The notes under the pieces: model-generated
Databases searched by the model: none
What the model was told of the DNA's origin: nothing
What the model saw: only the letters and a program-made list of their open reading frames with translations
Translations under genes and position numbers: made by a program
Assembly (NCBI GenBank): GCA_034509735.1
Contig: JACGWO010000001.1
Location: forward strand, 15,578,854 to 15,642,853
Reading direction: 5' to 3'
Source of the DNA: Sesamum alatum
Lineage: Eukaryota; Streptophyta; Magnoliopsida; Lamiales; Pedaliaceae
Length of the DNA: 64,000 bases
Shown here: piece after piece, positions 12,361 to 23,485 of the stretch
Layout: the number at the start of each line of letters is the position of its first letter
Numbering within the stretch: the stretch's first letter is position 1

Positions 12361-13527
12361 CCATTCTATGGAACACATTTATACACGAAGTACAAGCACA
12401 AAATGTTGATTCCAGCTGCCATGGATGGGAATCAACAGGTACTTCCTCTTGCGTTTGCTATTGTCGATGAAGAATCCGAAGCATCTTGGACTTGGTTTCT
12501 TCAAATGTTGAGCAAACATATTATAAGAGGACGGTCTGGGATGTGTCTTATTTCTGACCGTAATGCGGGTCTCATCAGAGCAGTGAAAAAAATTCCAGAT
12601 TTTGTGCCACCACAGGGAGTGCACAGATATTGCTTGCGGCACGTATGTTCTAATTTCAACAGTCATCACAAGAATGTCGAACTGAAGGACTTTTGTTGGA
12701 GAGCTGGTTCTGAATATCAAATCAGCAAGTTCAATCGAACAATGAACGAGATAAAGGCTCACAAATTAGAAGCGTTTGTGTACTTAGAGAATATTGAGAA
12801 GGAAAAATGGACAGCTTCTCACGATGGCGGATGGCGGTGCGGAATTCTCACAACCAACATGTCAGAGTGCATCAATGGAGTTCTGAAAGGGGCTCGTCGA
12901 TTGCCTGTGACTGCAATAGTGGAAATAACATTTGCTCGTTCAGTCCACTATTTTCGTGAGAGGATGGCCAAAAGTGGTGTCATGTTAAGCAACAACCAAC
13001 TATGGACGGACTTTGCAAACAAATTGTTCCAACGTTGGTTCGAAAAAAGTGTTGAACATGCTATGACGAGATACAACCACCACCAACAGTCTGCCTCCGT
13101 TGTGACAAAATGTCAGACTGGACATGGATTCAACACTCACGTCGTCAAAATTGCCACACGAGAATGTTCATGTGGCAAATGGAGTCAATTCGGCATCCCG
13201 TGCTCGCATGCTCAAAAGGTATGCGCTGCATATAGAATTAGTGCCCCATCAATGGTGAAGGACTATTATGATATAATGGCTTACAGGAGAACATATTCTA
13301 AGTCTTTTCATCATTTGATGGCGGAAGATTATTGGGATGTTCCACAATTTGAGTAGGTCCATGACACTACTTTACGTGGCATCATTCATCGTGGTAGAAG
13401 CCAAACCACACGTATTCCTAACGAGATGGATTGGCCACAAACGCGAGATAGACAACAATACCAACAAAGGGAGGGCCATTCAAGACAAACTGATGCATCG
13501 GTGAGGGGTCGTAGAAGACAACAATAA
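12361..13527 (+). pseudogene. MULE transposase (DDE plus SWIM zinc finger), 5'-truncated with an in-frame stop
   Basis: The open frame from the ATG at 12403 is not a real start: homologous sequence continues upstream as YGTHLYTKYKHK, equivalent to the family's DGTHL catalytic block, with the first Asp replaced by Tyr at the junction with the PMD gene. Downstream come DGNQQVLPLAFAIVDEES, LISDRNAG (second acidic position), MSECINGVLKGAR, and a C-terminal SWIM finger CSCGKWSQFGIPCSH (CxC...CxH). A TAG at 13354-13356 interrupts the frame. The same frame then stays open for 56 more codons (IIHRGRSQTTRIPNEMDW...) to a TAA at 13525-13527, matching the usual MULE tail, so the TAG looks like a nonsense mutation. 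Confidence 0.88.
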
Positions 13528-14171
13528 TTTTAAGAATTGTAATTATTATAAATGATTTTTAAAACTTTATTCTTTGATTTAAATATAATTTATTTAATGT
13601 AATTATATTTTTTGTGTTAATAAATATTTTTTGTGGTATATTTATTTTAACTATATGCAGATTAAATAATAATAATAATAATAATAATAAAATTAAAAAA
13701 ATTGAATATGCGCAAAAATAATAATAATAATAATAATAATAATTAAAAAAAAATAAAGTAGAAGTCGAACTTTGAAAGTTCGACTTCTTATGATTGAAGT
13801 CGAACTCTCGGAGTTCGACTTCAGGAATTAAAAAAAAAAACAATTAAATTTAGGTAAAAGTCGAACCCTCTGAATTCGACTTTTACCAATTATGTTATAT
13901 ATATTATCATATTTTTATTTTTGTTATTTTTTATTTTTTTAATATTAAATAAATAAATAAGCGAAAGGAAAATGATGTAAGAGTTTTACTTTGGAGTAAC
14001 CATCATAGTATGACGGGCGTTACTGTGAGAAGGGCAGCAATCATGTCCCTTGTGAAAAGCATTTCACCGCAGTCTGACTCATAATATGCAAATTAAAGTC
14101 AAATCACTCCTCATATTCTAAAATTTACCGTCGTAGGTTGATTTGATCTCATAATATATTTGATAAAAAAA

Positions 14172-14475
14172 AAGGTAAATTACAACTGCATTTCTTAAAA
14201 TTTATCATAATTATAAATAACTTTTAGTTGTTTAAAAAATTATAAATATTCTCTGAAATTTGTACCCGTCTAACAAATAATTCATTTTCATCTATTTTTA
14301 TAGATGAACTGACCAAAATGCCCTTATGTAATGAATTATTTTTTATTTAATTCTTAAAAAAAATTGAACTACAATGCATATGGAGAGATTTCTTAAATTT
14401 TTTACATAGATAAGCAATAATGCAATTTGCCCCATTTGGTTTATCTACAATTTTAATTAAAAATTCAAGACAAAA
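14172..14475. repeat. Partial MULE-type MITE (GGTAAATTACA family)
   Basis: It begins AGGTAAATTACAACTGC and runs through TATAAATATTCTCTGAAATTTG, ATCTATTTTTATAGATGAACTGACC and CAATAATGCAATTTGCCCC. This resembles the MITE at 47522-47855; related sequence is at 57050-57245. The right inverted end is not visible here, so this copy looks truncated. Confidence 0.6.
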
Positions 14476-14647
14476 TGATAAAAAAAATTTTTTTTCTCGT
14501 TTGAGACTCTAAACAATCTTTGAGATATTTAGAGTTGGCTCTTTGGAGGCCTATGTTGTCCTTGAAGAGTTTGCTCGCTTAGTGCCTTACGAAGAAAGAG
14601 CTGGCTGATGCTCACCATATAAGTCTCTCCTAAGACTTAACAAAAAT

Positions 14648-15242
14648 ATCATTTGAACTACCACTTATGGATTTGAGATAAATGCATTTTATCCTCCTGT
14701 GGTATAAGAAATGAACAAAAAATTCTATGTGAAAAAATAATTAGCAAATTACCTCTTGTAATCTTAAAATGAAGCAAATTATCCCCCTATGTTTTCCCTT
14801 GATAGAGGGTAATTTGCTCCATTTCTCAAAACACAGGGAGGTAAATTTTTTTTTTTTTTAAGTGAAAGCAATGAAATATTATTAAATATTGAAACAAATA
14901 TGTTACAATCCGTTCTATCGAATATCAATATCTGAATAAAAACAATTACAACAAATATATCCTAATCAACAGTCTAAACAATTACATCTACATCCAAACA
15001 ACACCTACTAATTACAGTAAAAAGACATTCACTTACTATACAATAGAATAACATCCCACGCATTCGATGTGGTTCGAACTCATGACCTCAAGGTCATGGG
15101 GCCTCAACTTCGCTAACTGAGCTATGCATCATTGGCAACAAAGAGGTAATTTACTAATTATTTTTTCATAGAAATTTTTTTTCTCATTTCTTATATCACG
15201 GGGATAAATGCAATTTATCCCCTTATGAATTCTTCAAATGAT
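14648..15242. repeat. MITE with about 90-bp inverted ends, split by a SINE
   Basis: The left end ATCATTTGAACTACCACTTA, with ATGCATTTTATCCTCCTGTG and AAAAAATAATTAGCAAATTA behind it, reappears inverted at 15150-15242. The centre is interrupted at 14847-15139 by a tRNA-derived SINE. It encodes no protein. Confidence 0.65.
14847..15139 (-). mobile_element. tRNA-derived SINE
   Basis: Read on the minus strand, the head has an A box (TAGCTCAGTTAGCG, plus-strand 15111-15124). About 43 bp later comes a B box (GAGTTCGAACC, 15071-15081), the internal Pol III promoter of a tRNA. A unique AT-rich body of about 200 bp follows and ends in an A-tract (plus-strand T run 14846-14859). GAGGTAAATTT on one side and GAGGTAATTT on the other look like the target duplication. 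The length and layout fit a plant SINE. Confidence 0.7.
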
Positions 15243-16055
15243 ACAGGGAAACAGAAGATGGAACGGATTTTACTTGGTCAGGAATCTGCGGGATTAATAA
15301 ATATACTAAATTAATTAACAACTATTAAAAAATATACAGAGACTGATATACCTAGATAGCGTCCAGGTTCGATGAACTTAATTGCGTTGAAATTCTCAAT
15401 CTTTTATAATACAATAATGTTGGGTGATGATTAATAAGCTCAATCTTTAATTTAAGTTGAGGGCAAAATTATAAAATCTATTCTATTAATATATATATTT
15501 GAAGGCGATTTTTTATCAAAACCTTCAATTTTGACCAAAATTCTAATTTTCAAGAATTTTGAATTTCTTTTATTATGATAAATATTCCTAGAGGTCAGGG
15601 GTTCGAACCCCTGCGAATTCTTTTTATTATAATTAACATTCTTAGAGGTTAGGGGTTCGAACCCCTACGAATCCTTTTTATGTTAATAAATATTCCAAAA
15701 GGTCATGGGTTCGAACCTCTGCGAATTCCTTTTATGTTAATAAATATTCCTAAAGATCATGGATTCGAACACTTGCAGATTCTTTTTATGTTAATAAATA
15801 TTCCAAGAGGTTATAGGTTCAAACCCATGCGAATTCCTTTTATTATAATAAATATTCCTAAAGGTCAGGGGTTCGAACCCCTGTGAATCCTTTTTATTAT
15901 AATAAACATTCCTGGAGGTCATGAGTTTGAATCCCTCCAAATTCTTTTATGTTAATAAATATTGCTAGAGGTCATGGGTTCAAACCCTACGAATTCTTTT
16001 TATAATGACCATTCCTATAGGTCAGGGGTTCGAACCTTGTAAATTCTTTTCATGT

Positions 16056-17027
16056 TAATAAATAGGCAAAATTGCATTTTTCGTCCCACAATTTAGGGGT
16101 GTCAGCACTTTTGGTCCTGAGTTTTTCGAGATGGACATCTCAGGTACCAACTTTTGAAAAACTGAACATTTATGGTCCTGGACATAACTGTCGTTACTTA
16201 AATTAATAGAGAAATCACGTTTTTTGCACGTGATCGTTAGTCAAACGATTCTGAGGTCAAAGTTCACAACCTCAACAGACACTTAGCCATTTTCAGCCAA
16301 AGAAGAAAAGAAGCGTCCATTTCTCTCCCAAATCTGCCCCCAAATCGAAAACCCTAACCTAATCACAATAAAATTCCACCACCAATTCTCTTCCATTTTT
16401 GTCTGGCACATGTCTTGTAAAAATGCAGTTTATACTAAAATATTGTAATGTGTTTGTACACTTTGTGGGAGCATGTTTCCCAATATTTACAATTTTTTGG
16501 CCATTATTTTGGTATTGAAACTGCAACATTAGCTTGTAATGAATTAATTGTGCCATTTTGATTAATTTTCATGAAGTCTTTTTTTTTTTGCCATTAATTT
16601 ATCTATAAATTTAGCAATATGTTGTAATATTTATTTTATATTCGATTTGATATAAAAATTGAGAATGTGTTGTGAAAGCATTTTTCAAAGGCAAAAAATT
16701 CTGTTTGTAGACCATAAAAATGGTTCTAGGCATTTTTTTGGCTCCAAAAATGTGCAAAAAATGGTTCCAAGCGCCATTTTTTGGCTCCAAAATGCATCAG
16801 ACCGTTAGTTAGACGGTTATTTTGACTCCAGACCGTTTGACTAACAGCCACATGACACTCACGTGCCTTTTCCGTCAGGATTTTTAACGACTGAGTTAAC
16901 TCAGGACCATAAAATGCTCAGTTTTTCAAAAGTTGGTACCTGAGTTGTTCATCTCGAAAAGCTCGGGACCAAAATTGCTGACACCCCTAAACTGTGGGAC
17001 CAAAAATACAATTTTGCCTAATAAATA
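16056..17027. mobile_element. Long-TIR Mutator-type element inside the 54-bp array (copy 1)
   Basis: The element spans 16065-17018 and is flanked by the 9-bp duplication TAATAAATA (16056-16064 and 17019-17027). The inverted ends begin GGCAAAATTGCATTTTT (left) and GGCAAAATTGTATTTTT (right, reversed), then share GGGGTGTCAGCA and TTTGGTCC. The middle resembles a promoter/5' UTR fragment but encodes nothing I recognise. Confidence 0.85.
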
Positions 17028-18087
17028 TTCCAAGAGACCAATGAGTTCAAACCCCTGTGAATTCCTTTTATGTTAATAAATATTCCTAGAGGTTAGGGGT
17101 TCGAACCCTTGCGGATTCCTTTTATTATAATAAATATTCCTAGAGGTCATGGGTTCGAACCCCTGCGAATTCTTTTTATGTTAATAAATATTCCTACAGA
17201 TCATGTGCTCGAACCCTTGCAAATTCTTTTTATTATAATAAATATTCCTAATGGTCATGGGTTCGAATCCCCGCGAATTCTTTTTATTGTAATAAACATT
17301 CCTCGAGGTCATGAGTTCGAGTCCCTACAAATTCTTTTTATTATAATAAATATTTCTAGAGGTCATGACTTCGAACCCCTGTGAAATTTCTTTATTATTA
17401 AACACTTCTAGAAGTCATGGGTTCGAACCCCTGAGAATTCTTTTTATTATAATAAATATTCCTAAAGGTCATTTAATAACTAACATACATTTAATGTTTA
17501 TTATTATATTAATAAATATTCCAAGAGGTCATAGGTTCGAACCCCTGCGAATTCTTTTTACTATAATAAATATTCCTAAAGGACAGGGGTTCGAACCCCT
17601 GCGAATCCTTTTTATTATAATAAACATTTTTGGAGGTCATGGATTCGAACCCCTGCAAATTCTTTTTATGTTAATAAATATTGCTAGAGGTTATGGGTTC
17701 GACCCCTACGAATTCTTTTTATTATAATGACCATTCCTATAGGTCAGGGGTTCGAACCTTGCAAATTCTTTTCATGTTAATAAATATTCCAAGAGATCAT
17801 GGGTTCAACCCCTGCGAATTCCTTTTATGTTAATAATATTCCTAAAGGTCAGTGGTTCGAACCCTTGTAGATTCCTTTTATTATAATAAATATTCCTAGA
17901 GGTCGTGATTCGAACCCCTACAAATTCTTTTATGTTAATAATATTCCTACAAATCATGTTGATCGAACCCTTGTTAATTCTTTTATTATAATAAACATTC
18001 CTAATGGTGATGGGTTCGAATCCTTGCAAATTCTTTTTATTGTATTAAACATTCCTCGGGGCCATGGGTTCGAGTCCCTGCGACGAA

Positions 18088-18700
18088 TTCTTTTTAGGGC
18101 AAATGTCACATTTAGTCCCTTAAGTTTTCACTAAGAATCACTTTAGTGCCTTAAGTTCATTTTTTGACATTAGCATCCCTAAACTTTGGTTTTTGTTCCA
18201 GTTTGGTCCCTCTGACCATTTTCCGGCGGAAATGTGGTCGGATTTTGACTTTTTAAAGGGTAAAATGGTCAAATTAAGTTTGATTTTCTCACTTTAGTCC
18301 CTTAAGTTTATAAAATTATCATAATAGTCCATTTTTTAGCCAAAAAAACCATTTTTGTTTATATTTTTATATGTTGAAAATGATGTAATTATATTATGTG
18401 AATAATTAAAATTTTGAAATGTTGTAAACATCATAATAATATATTACGTAACTTAAATCAAAATAGTCTCTTCTTTTTCCATTTTTCGAAGTTACAATAA
18501 AAATTAAAATTATGAATAAATTTTACAGAATTTATATAATATTAAAATATAATAAAAAAATTTAAGTTAGTAATTTTTAATCTTAGGGCTTAAAGATACT
18601 TCCAAGAAAATAAATTTTAACAATATTATGAAATATTAACAGTTGGGGTTTTGAACAAAAAAGTAGGTGGGATGTACTTGTTAACTAGATTATTTGATGG

Positions 18701-18731
<31 letters not shown>

Positions 18732-19336
18732 CGAAAAATCTAGTTCAAAAGTATATTCCACCAAATTTCTATTCGAAACTCTAATCGTTCAATAAACATT
18801 TTTAAAGTTTAACTTTTCCAGACTTAATCTCTAACACTTAAGATAAGAAAAAACTATTGATGTAGATTTTTTTTATTATATTTTTCAATTAGATAAGTTT
18901 TATAAAATTAATTCATAATTTTGATGTTTTTTAACAACTGAAAATGAAAAAAAAAAAAAAGAGACCGCTTATTTTAAATTAAGCAATATGTTATTATTAT
19001 GTTCACAAGAGTTCGAAGTTTTGATTATTCGTATAAGATAATTACATCATATTAAACATACAAAAATATAAAAGAGTTATTTTTTCACTTAAAAAATGAC
19101 TAATTTGATAATTTTACAAACTTAAGGGACTGTAGTGAAAATCAAACTTTGATTGATCATTTTACCCTCTAAAAAGTCAAAATCGGTCACATTTTCGCCG
19201 GAAAATGGTCAGAGGGACCAAACCTAGACAAAAATTAAAGTTTAAGGATGCTAAAGTCAAATAATGAACTTGAGGGACTAAGGTGATTCTAAACGAAAAC
19301 TTAAGGGACGAAATGTAACATTTACCCTTCTTTTTA
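18088..19336. mobile_element. Long-TIR (fold-back) Mutator-type element (copy 2)
   Basis: The element spans 18097-19327 with the perfect 9-bp duplication TTCTTTTTA on both sides. The ends GGGCAAATGTCACATTTAGT and (reversed) GGGTAAATGTTACATTTCGT continue in inverted similarity for 300 bp or more, including the ACCATTTTCCGGCG block. The interior is non-coding. Confidence 0.88.
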
Positions 19337-20683
19337 TTATACAAACATTTCTAGAGGTTATGAGTTCGAATCCCAGTGAAATTTCTTTATTATAATAAAT
19401 ATTCTAAAAATCATGGGTTCGAACCCCTGCGAATTCTTTTTATTATAATAAATATTTTTAAAGGTCATGAGTTCGAATCAAACATACATTTAATGTTTAT
19501 TATTATAATAACTAGCACTTTCCCCATTCGTTGCACCGTGACAAATTTTTTGCATAAAACTAATTTCGGTCATATTTATTATTTTTAATTTATATTATGA
19601 GAAAAGAAATATTTTTTAATTTTTTCTGAAAAAACCTATCAAATTAAAAAAATCTTCTCTCATTGACATTATATTCGAAAAACAACTTTAAAAGATATGG
19701 TAAACGCCAATTAATTTTCAAGTGAGATATATTTTTCTCTTCTACTATTTTTATAAAAGTATGAACCCATCAAAATTATTCAAAATTACTTTGGTATCAT
19801 TAATTGTTATAATAGTTTAATGATCTGTCACCCATAAAATTTCATCACAAAATATTAAATTATAAATATAAAGATCATCATAGAAATACATAAATTTAGT
19901 TGACAAAAGTTATGCGCACAACAAATTAAACAATTCAGGATAAATCAAGAAAATATAAATGCTATCCATAAGTAGTGAAATTCTTAAATTGCTTTCATGT
20001 TATACATATAGCTTTATATTAATAAGACACATATAAGTATTTTCTATTGATATTCATTATATATAAAATAAATATATTTAATATTCATCATATATAAAAA
20101 TTAAATAAACATATAAATATATTTGAGGACATACATATTTATATTTATGTTATTAGTAATTTGCATAGAAAAAATGCAATATAACTTACGGCGTCATCAA
20201 ACAATTTGATAGATATCCCTTTGTATATATTTGTTATGATTGTAAATACTTTTACAATTTTTATAATACAAAATTTCTATAATGCACTATTGAAAAACAA
20301 AAGATAATTTTATTAAAAAATATTCTTCATTTGAAATTCACTTAATTTAAAAAAAAATTATAACATATAATTTTAACTAGAATGATTCTGTCACCCATAA
20401 AATTTGATCACAAATATATTAAATTATAAATCTAAAGATCATCATAGAAGTACATAAATTTAGTGGACAAAAGTTATGCGCACAATAAATTAAATAATTA
20501 AGGATAAGTCAAGAAAATATAAATATCATCCATAAATAATAAAATTTTTAAATTGTTTTCATGTTATATATATAGTTTTATATTAATAAGACACATATAA
20601 GTATTTTCTTTGATATTCATTATATATAAAATAAACATCTATTAATATATATATACAAATTAAATAAACATCTATTCTATTAA

Positions 20684-21294
20684 TCTATTAATATATATAT
20701 ATTTGAAGGCGGTCTTTTGACCAAATATTTTAATTTTGATCAAAATTCTAATTTTCTAGAATTTTAAATTTTTTTATTATATAAAATATTCCTAGAGGTC
20801 AGGGGTTCGAACCCTTGTGAATTCTTTTTATTATAATATATATTCTTAGAGGTCATGGGTTTGAACCCCTGCAAATTCTTTTATTATAATAAATATTTCT
20901 AGAGGTCATACGTTCGAATCCCAATTAATTCTTTTTATCATAATAAATATTCTTAAAGGTCATGGTTTCGAACCCTTTCGAATTCTTTTTATTATAATAA
21001 ATATTCCTAGACGTCATGGGTCCGAACCCCTGCGAACTCCTTTTATTATAATAATATTTCCTCGAGGTCATGGGTTCGAACCCTTGAGAATTTTTTTAAT
21101 CAATCAATTTATTCGATATCCCTTTATATATATTTCTTATGATTGTAAATTTTTACAATTTTATAACACAAAATTTCTATAATGCACTTTAAAAATATTG
21201 TTCATTTGACATTCACTTAATTCGAAAAATCTTATAAACTATAATTTTAACTAGAATTAAATTAAATCCGTGCATAGCACGGGTCACACGCTAG
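20684..21294 (+). mobile_element. Complete short Helitron (611 bp) containing six 54-bp units
   Basis: It starts TCTATTAATATATATATATT after an A. It holds about six array units (20770-21105) and ends with the hairpin CCGTGCATAGCACGG, then GTCACACGCTAG, followed by T. There is no target duplication and insertion is exactly between A and T, as expected of Helitrons. It sits 13 bp inside the 5' end of Helitron B. Confidence 0.8.
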
Positions 21295-22069
21295 TATATA
21301 TATATTTGAAGGCAGTCTTTGACCAAAACCTTCAATTTTGACCAAAAATCTAATTTTCTAGAATTTCGAATTTCTTTTATTATGATAAATATTCCGAGAG
21401 GTCAGGGGTTCGAACCCCTGCGAATTCTTTATATTTTAATTAACATTCTTATAGGTTAGGGGTTCGAACCCCTGCGAATCCTTTTTATGTTAATAAATAT
21501 TCCAAGAGGTCATGGGTTCAAACCCCTGCGAATTCCTTTTATGTTAAAAAATATTCCTAGAGATCAGGGGTTCGAAACCCTTGCGGATTCTTTTTATATC
21601 AATAAATATTCCAAGCGATCATAGGTTTGAACCCCTGCGAATTTCTTTTATTATAATAAATATTCCTAAAGGTCAGGGGTTCGAACCATGAGAATCCTTT
21701 TTATTATAATAAACATTCCTGGAGGTTATGGGTTCGAATCTCTGCAAATTCTTTTTATATTAATAAATATTGCTAGAGGTCATGGGTTCGAACCCCTATG
21801 AATTCTTTTTATTATAATGACCATTCCTATAGGTCAGGGGTTCGAACCCTGCAAATTCTTTTCATGTTAATAAATATTCCAAGAGATCATGGATTTGAAC
21901 CCCTGTGAATTCCTTTTATGTTAATAAATATTCCTAGAGGTCAGGGATTCGAACCCTTGAGGATTCCTTTTATTATAATAAATATTCCTAGAGGTCATGG
22001 GTTCGAACCCCTGCGAATTATTTTATGTTAATAATATTCCTACAGATCATGTGCTTGAACCCTTGCAAA

Positions 22070-23193
22070 TTCTTTTTAGGGAAAAAACTATTTTTAGTAC
22101 TCTAACTTGGCTCTCGTTCAATTTTTAGTACACTAACTTTGGTAATTATCACATTTTATACATTATGTTTGGCAATTTTGCTTCAATTAAGTCCAATTGA
22201 GGGTTTTTGTTCCAATTTTTCGGTCAATTGACCGGAATTTGCTGACGTGGCAATTTTTGCTGACGTGTCCGGCGAAAATTAACCACGTCAGCACATGACG
22301 TGGCAGGCGGCTGATGTGGCGGGATGACTTGGATGTATTTTCTTTCATAAGGATGAATTTTAGTACACTAACTTTAGCATGGTTTAATTTTAGTCCAATA
22401 ATTTTGAATGAGGTTAAATTTAAGTACAGAATAATAATTATAATAATAATATAATATTTTTATTTTTTCATACGGAATGTAATATTATTAGGATAATTTT
22501 AATATAGTTGTTAATCATAATTTAAAAAATAGATAATTATATATTTTATAATTATTAATAATTTGATAATATATTTGTTAATTATTTTATAATTATTAAT
22601 AGATTTGATATTATTATAGCCGAGATCTTTTCCTTTTCACACTTATCAGTTTCAGTTGGATCATCTATTTTTTAAACTATGATTAACAACTATATTATCG
22701 AATTTCTAACAATTAATCTATATCAAATTAATTAATATTAACAACTATATTATCAAATTAATTAAAATTATCTTAATAACATTACATTCCGTACGAAAAA
22801 AATAAAAATATTATATCATTATTTATAATTATTATTCTGTACTTAAATTTAACCTCATTCAAAGTTATTGGACTAAAATTAAACCATGCTAAAGTTAGTG
22901 TACTAAAATTCATCCTTATGAAAGAAAATACATTCAAGTCAATCCCGCACATCAGCCGCCTGCCACGTCATGTGCTGACGTGGTTAATTTCGCCGGACAC
23001 GTCAACAAAAATTGGCCACATCAGCAAATTCCGGTCAATTGACCGGAAAATTGGAGCAAAAACCCTCAATTGGACTTAATTGAAGCAAAATTGCAACATA
23101 ATGTATAAAATGTGATAATTACCAAAGTTAGTCTACTAAAATTGAACGAGAGCCAAGTTAGTGTACTAAAAAGAGTTTTTTCCCTTCTTTTTA
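22070..23193. mobile_element. Long-TIR (fold-back) Mutator-type element (copy 3)
   Basis: The element spans 22079-23184 with the 9-bp duplication TTCTTTTTA (22070-22078 and 23185-23193). The ends read GGGAAAAAACTATTTTTAGT and, reversed, GGGAAAAAACTCTTTTTAGT. Inverted similarity covers at least 350 bp per arm, including GACGTGGCAGGCGGCTGATG. Nearly the whole element could fold into one hairpin. It encodes no protein. Confidence 0.88.
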
Positions 23194-23203
23194 TTATAAT
23201 AAA

Positions 23204-23485
23204 CTAATCGTCGCTGCACGCGGTCCTCGCGAGCATATAAAAAAGAACTGTGAGATGTAAAGAAAAAAAATTTGTGAAGAAATGAGAAAAAAAAAAAAGA
23301 GTTAGTAAGAAGAAAGAAACATGGAGTGATGTGAGAGAAACGTGGAGTAGTGGGTTGAGAGAAAAAAATAAAATAAAATTACATTTCTGACCAATAATTT
23401 TTTTAAGAAAAGAAAATGATTGAAGGGTAAATTTGGACATTCAAAAGTTGGTACGCCAAAAGATTTACTTTTATAATAGTATAGA
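23204..23485 (-). mobile_element. Short Helitron on the minus strand inside the array
   Basis: On the minus strand it starts TCTATACTATTATAAAAGT (from 23485) and ends GCAGCGACGATTAG at 23204. Removing it rejoins the array unit as AATAAA/TATTCC, so insertion is between A and T without duplication. The last four bases are TTAG rather than the usual CTRR. Confidence 0.7.

Larger units (their letters stand above)
9864..13972. mobile_element. Mutator-like element with long TIRs carrying a PMD gene and a MULE transposase
   Basis: The element spans 9873-13963 and is flanked by the perfect 9-bp duplication AAAGGAAAA (9864-9872 and 13964-13972). The terminal inverted repeats run to about 10260 and 13535 (roughly 390-430 bp). 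They start G/CGCTTATTTATTTATTTAA and include several GTCGAAC palindromes and an (ATT)n run. Inside, a plant-mobile-domain gene reads left and a transposase reads right, with their 5' ends abutting near 12355-12367. Both genes are damaged, so this copy is probably non-autonomous. A 9-bp duplication and long TIRs are standard Mutator-superfamily features. Confidence 0.9.
15578..19500 (+). repeat. 54-bp tandem array with tRNA T-arm/B-box-like palindrome (interrupted)
   Basis: The unit is about 54 bp: TTCTTTTTATTATAATAAAT, ATTCCTAGAG, GTCATGGGTTCGAACCCCTG, CGAA. About nine units lie at 15578-16063, about twenty at 17019-18096 and a few at 19328-19500, with transposons between. The core GGGTTCGAACCC is a palindrome matching the Pol III B box (GGTTCGANNCC), and GAGGTCATGGGTTCGAACCCC resembles a tRNA variable loop plus T arm. 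Because 54 is divisible by 3, both strands show long stop-free frames; these are not genes. Confidence 0.9.
15477..20670 (+). mobile_element. Helitron-like element A (5' end and body; 3' end not identified)
   Basis: The 5' end reads TCTATTCTATTAATATATA then TTTGAAGG, preceded by A, followed by a conserved TTTTGACCAAA leader and the first 54-bp array. Two long-TIR elements interrupt the array. At about 19503 a segment starting CTAGCA begins. The body is cut at 20671 by the next Helitron 5' end. There is no RepHel-like coding sequence, so it is non-autonomous. Helitron assignment rests on terminus type and on sister copies that have good 3' ends. Confidence 0.65.

Noticed and set aside
15680..17727. 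Open frames such as 15680-15886, 17109-17384 and 17365-17727 (repeating GFEPLRILFIIINIP), and minus-strand frames such as 23403-23717 and 30239-30460 (repeating GFEPMTSRNIYYNKK)
   Set aside because: They are translations of the 54-bp repeat, open on both strands because the unit length is divisible by 3. No start context and no protein family.
15578..18096. Regular repeats that could be mistaken for a CRISPR array
   Set aside because: The whole 54-bp unit is repeated with no unique spacers, and the DNA is plant nuclear.
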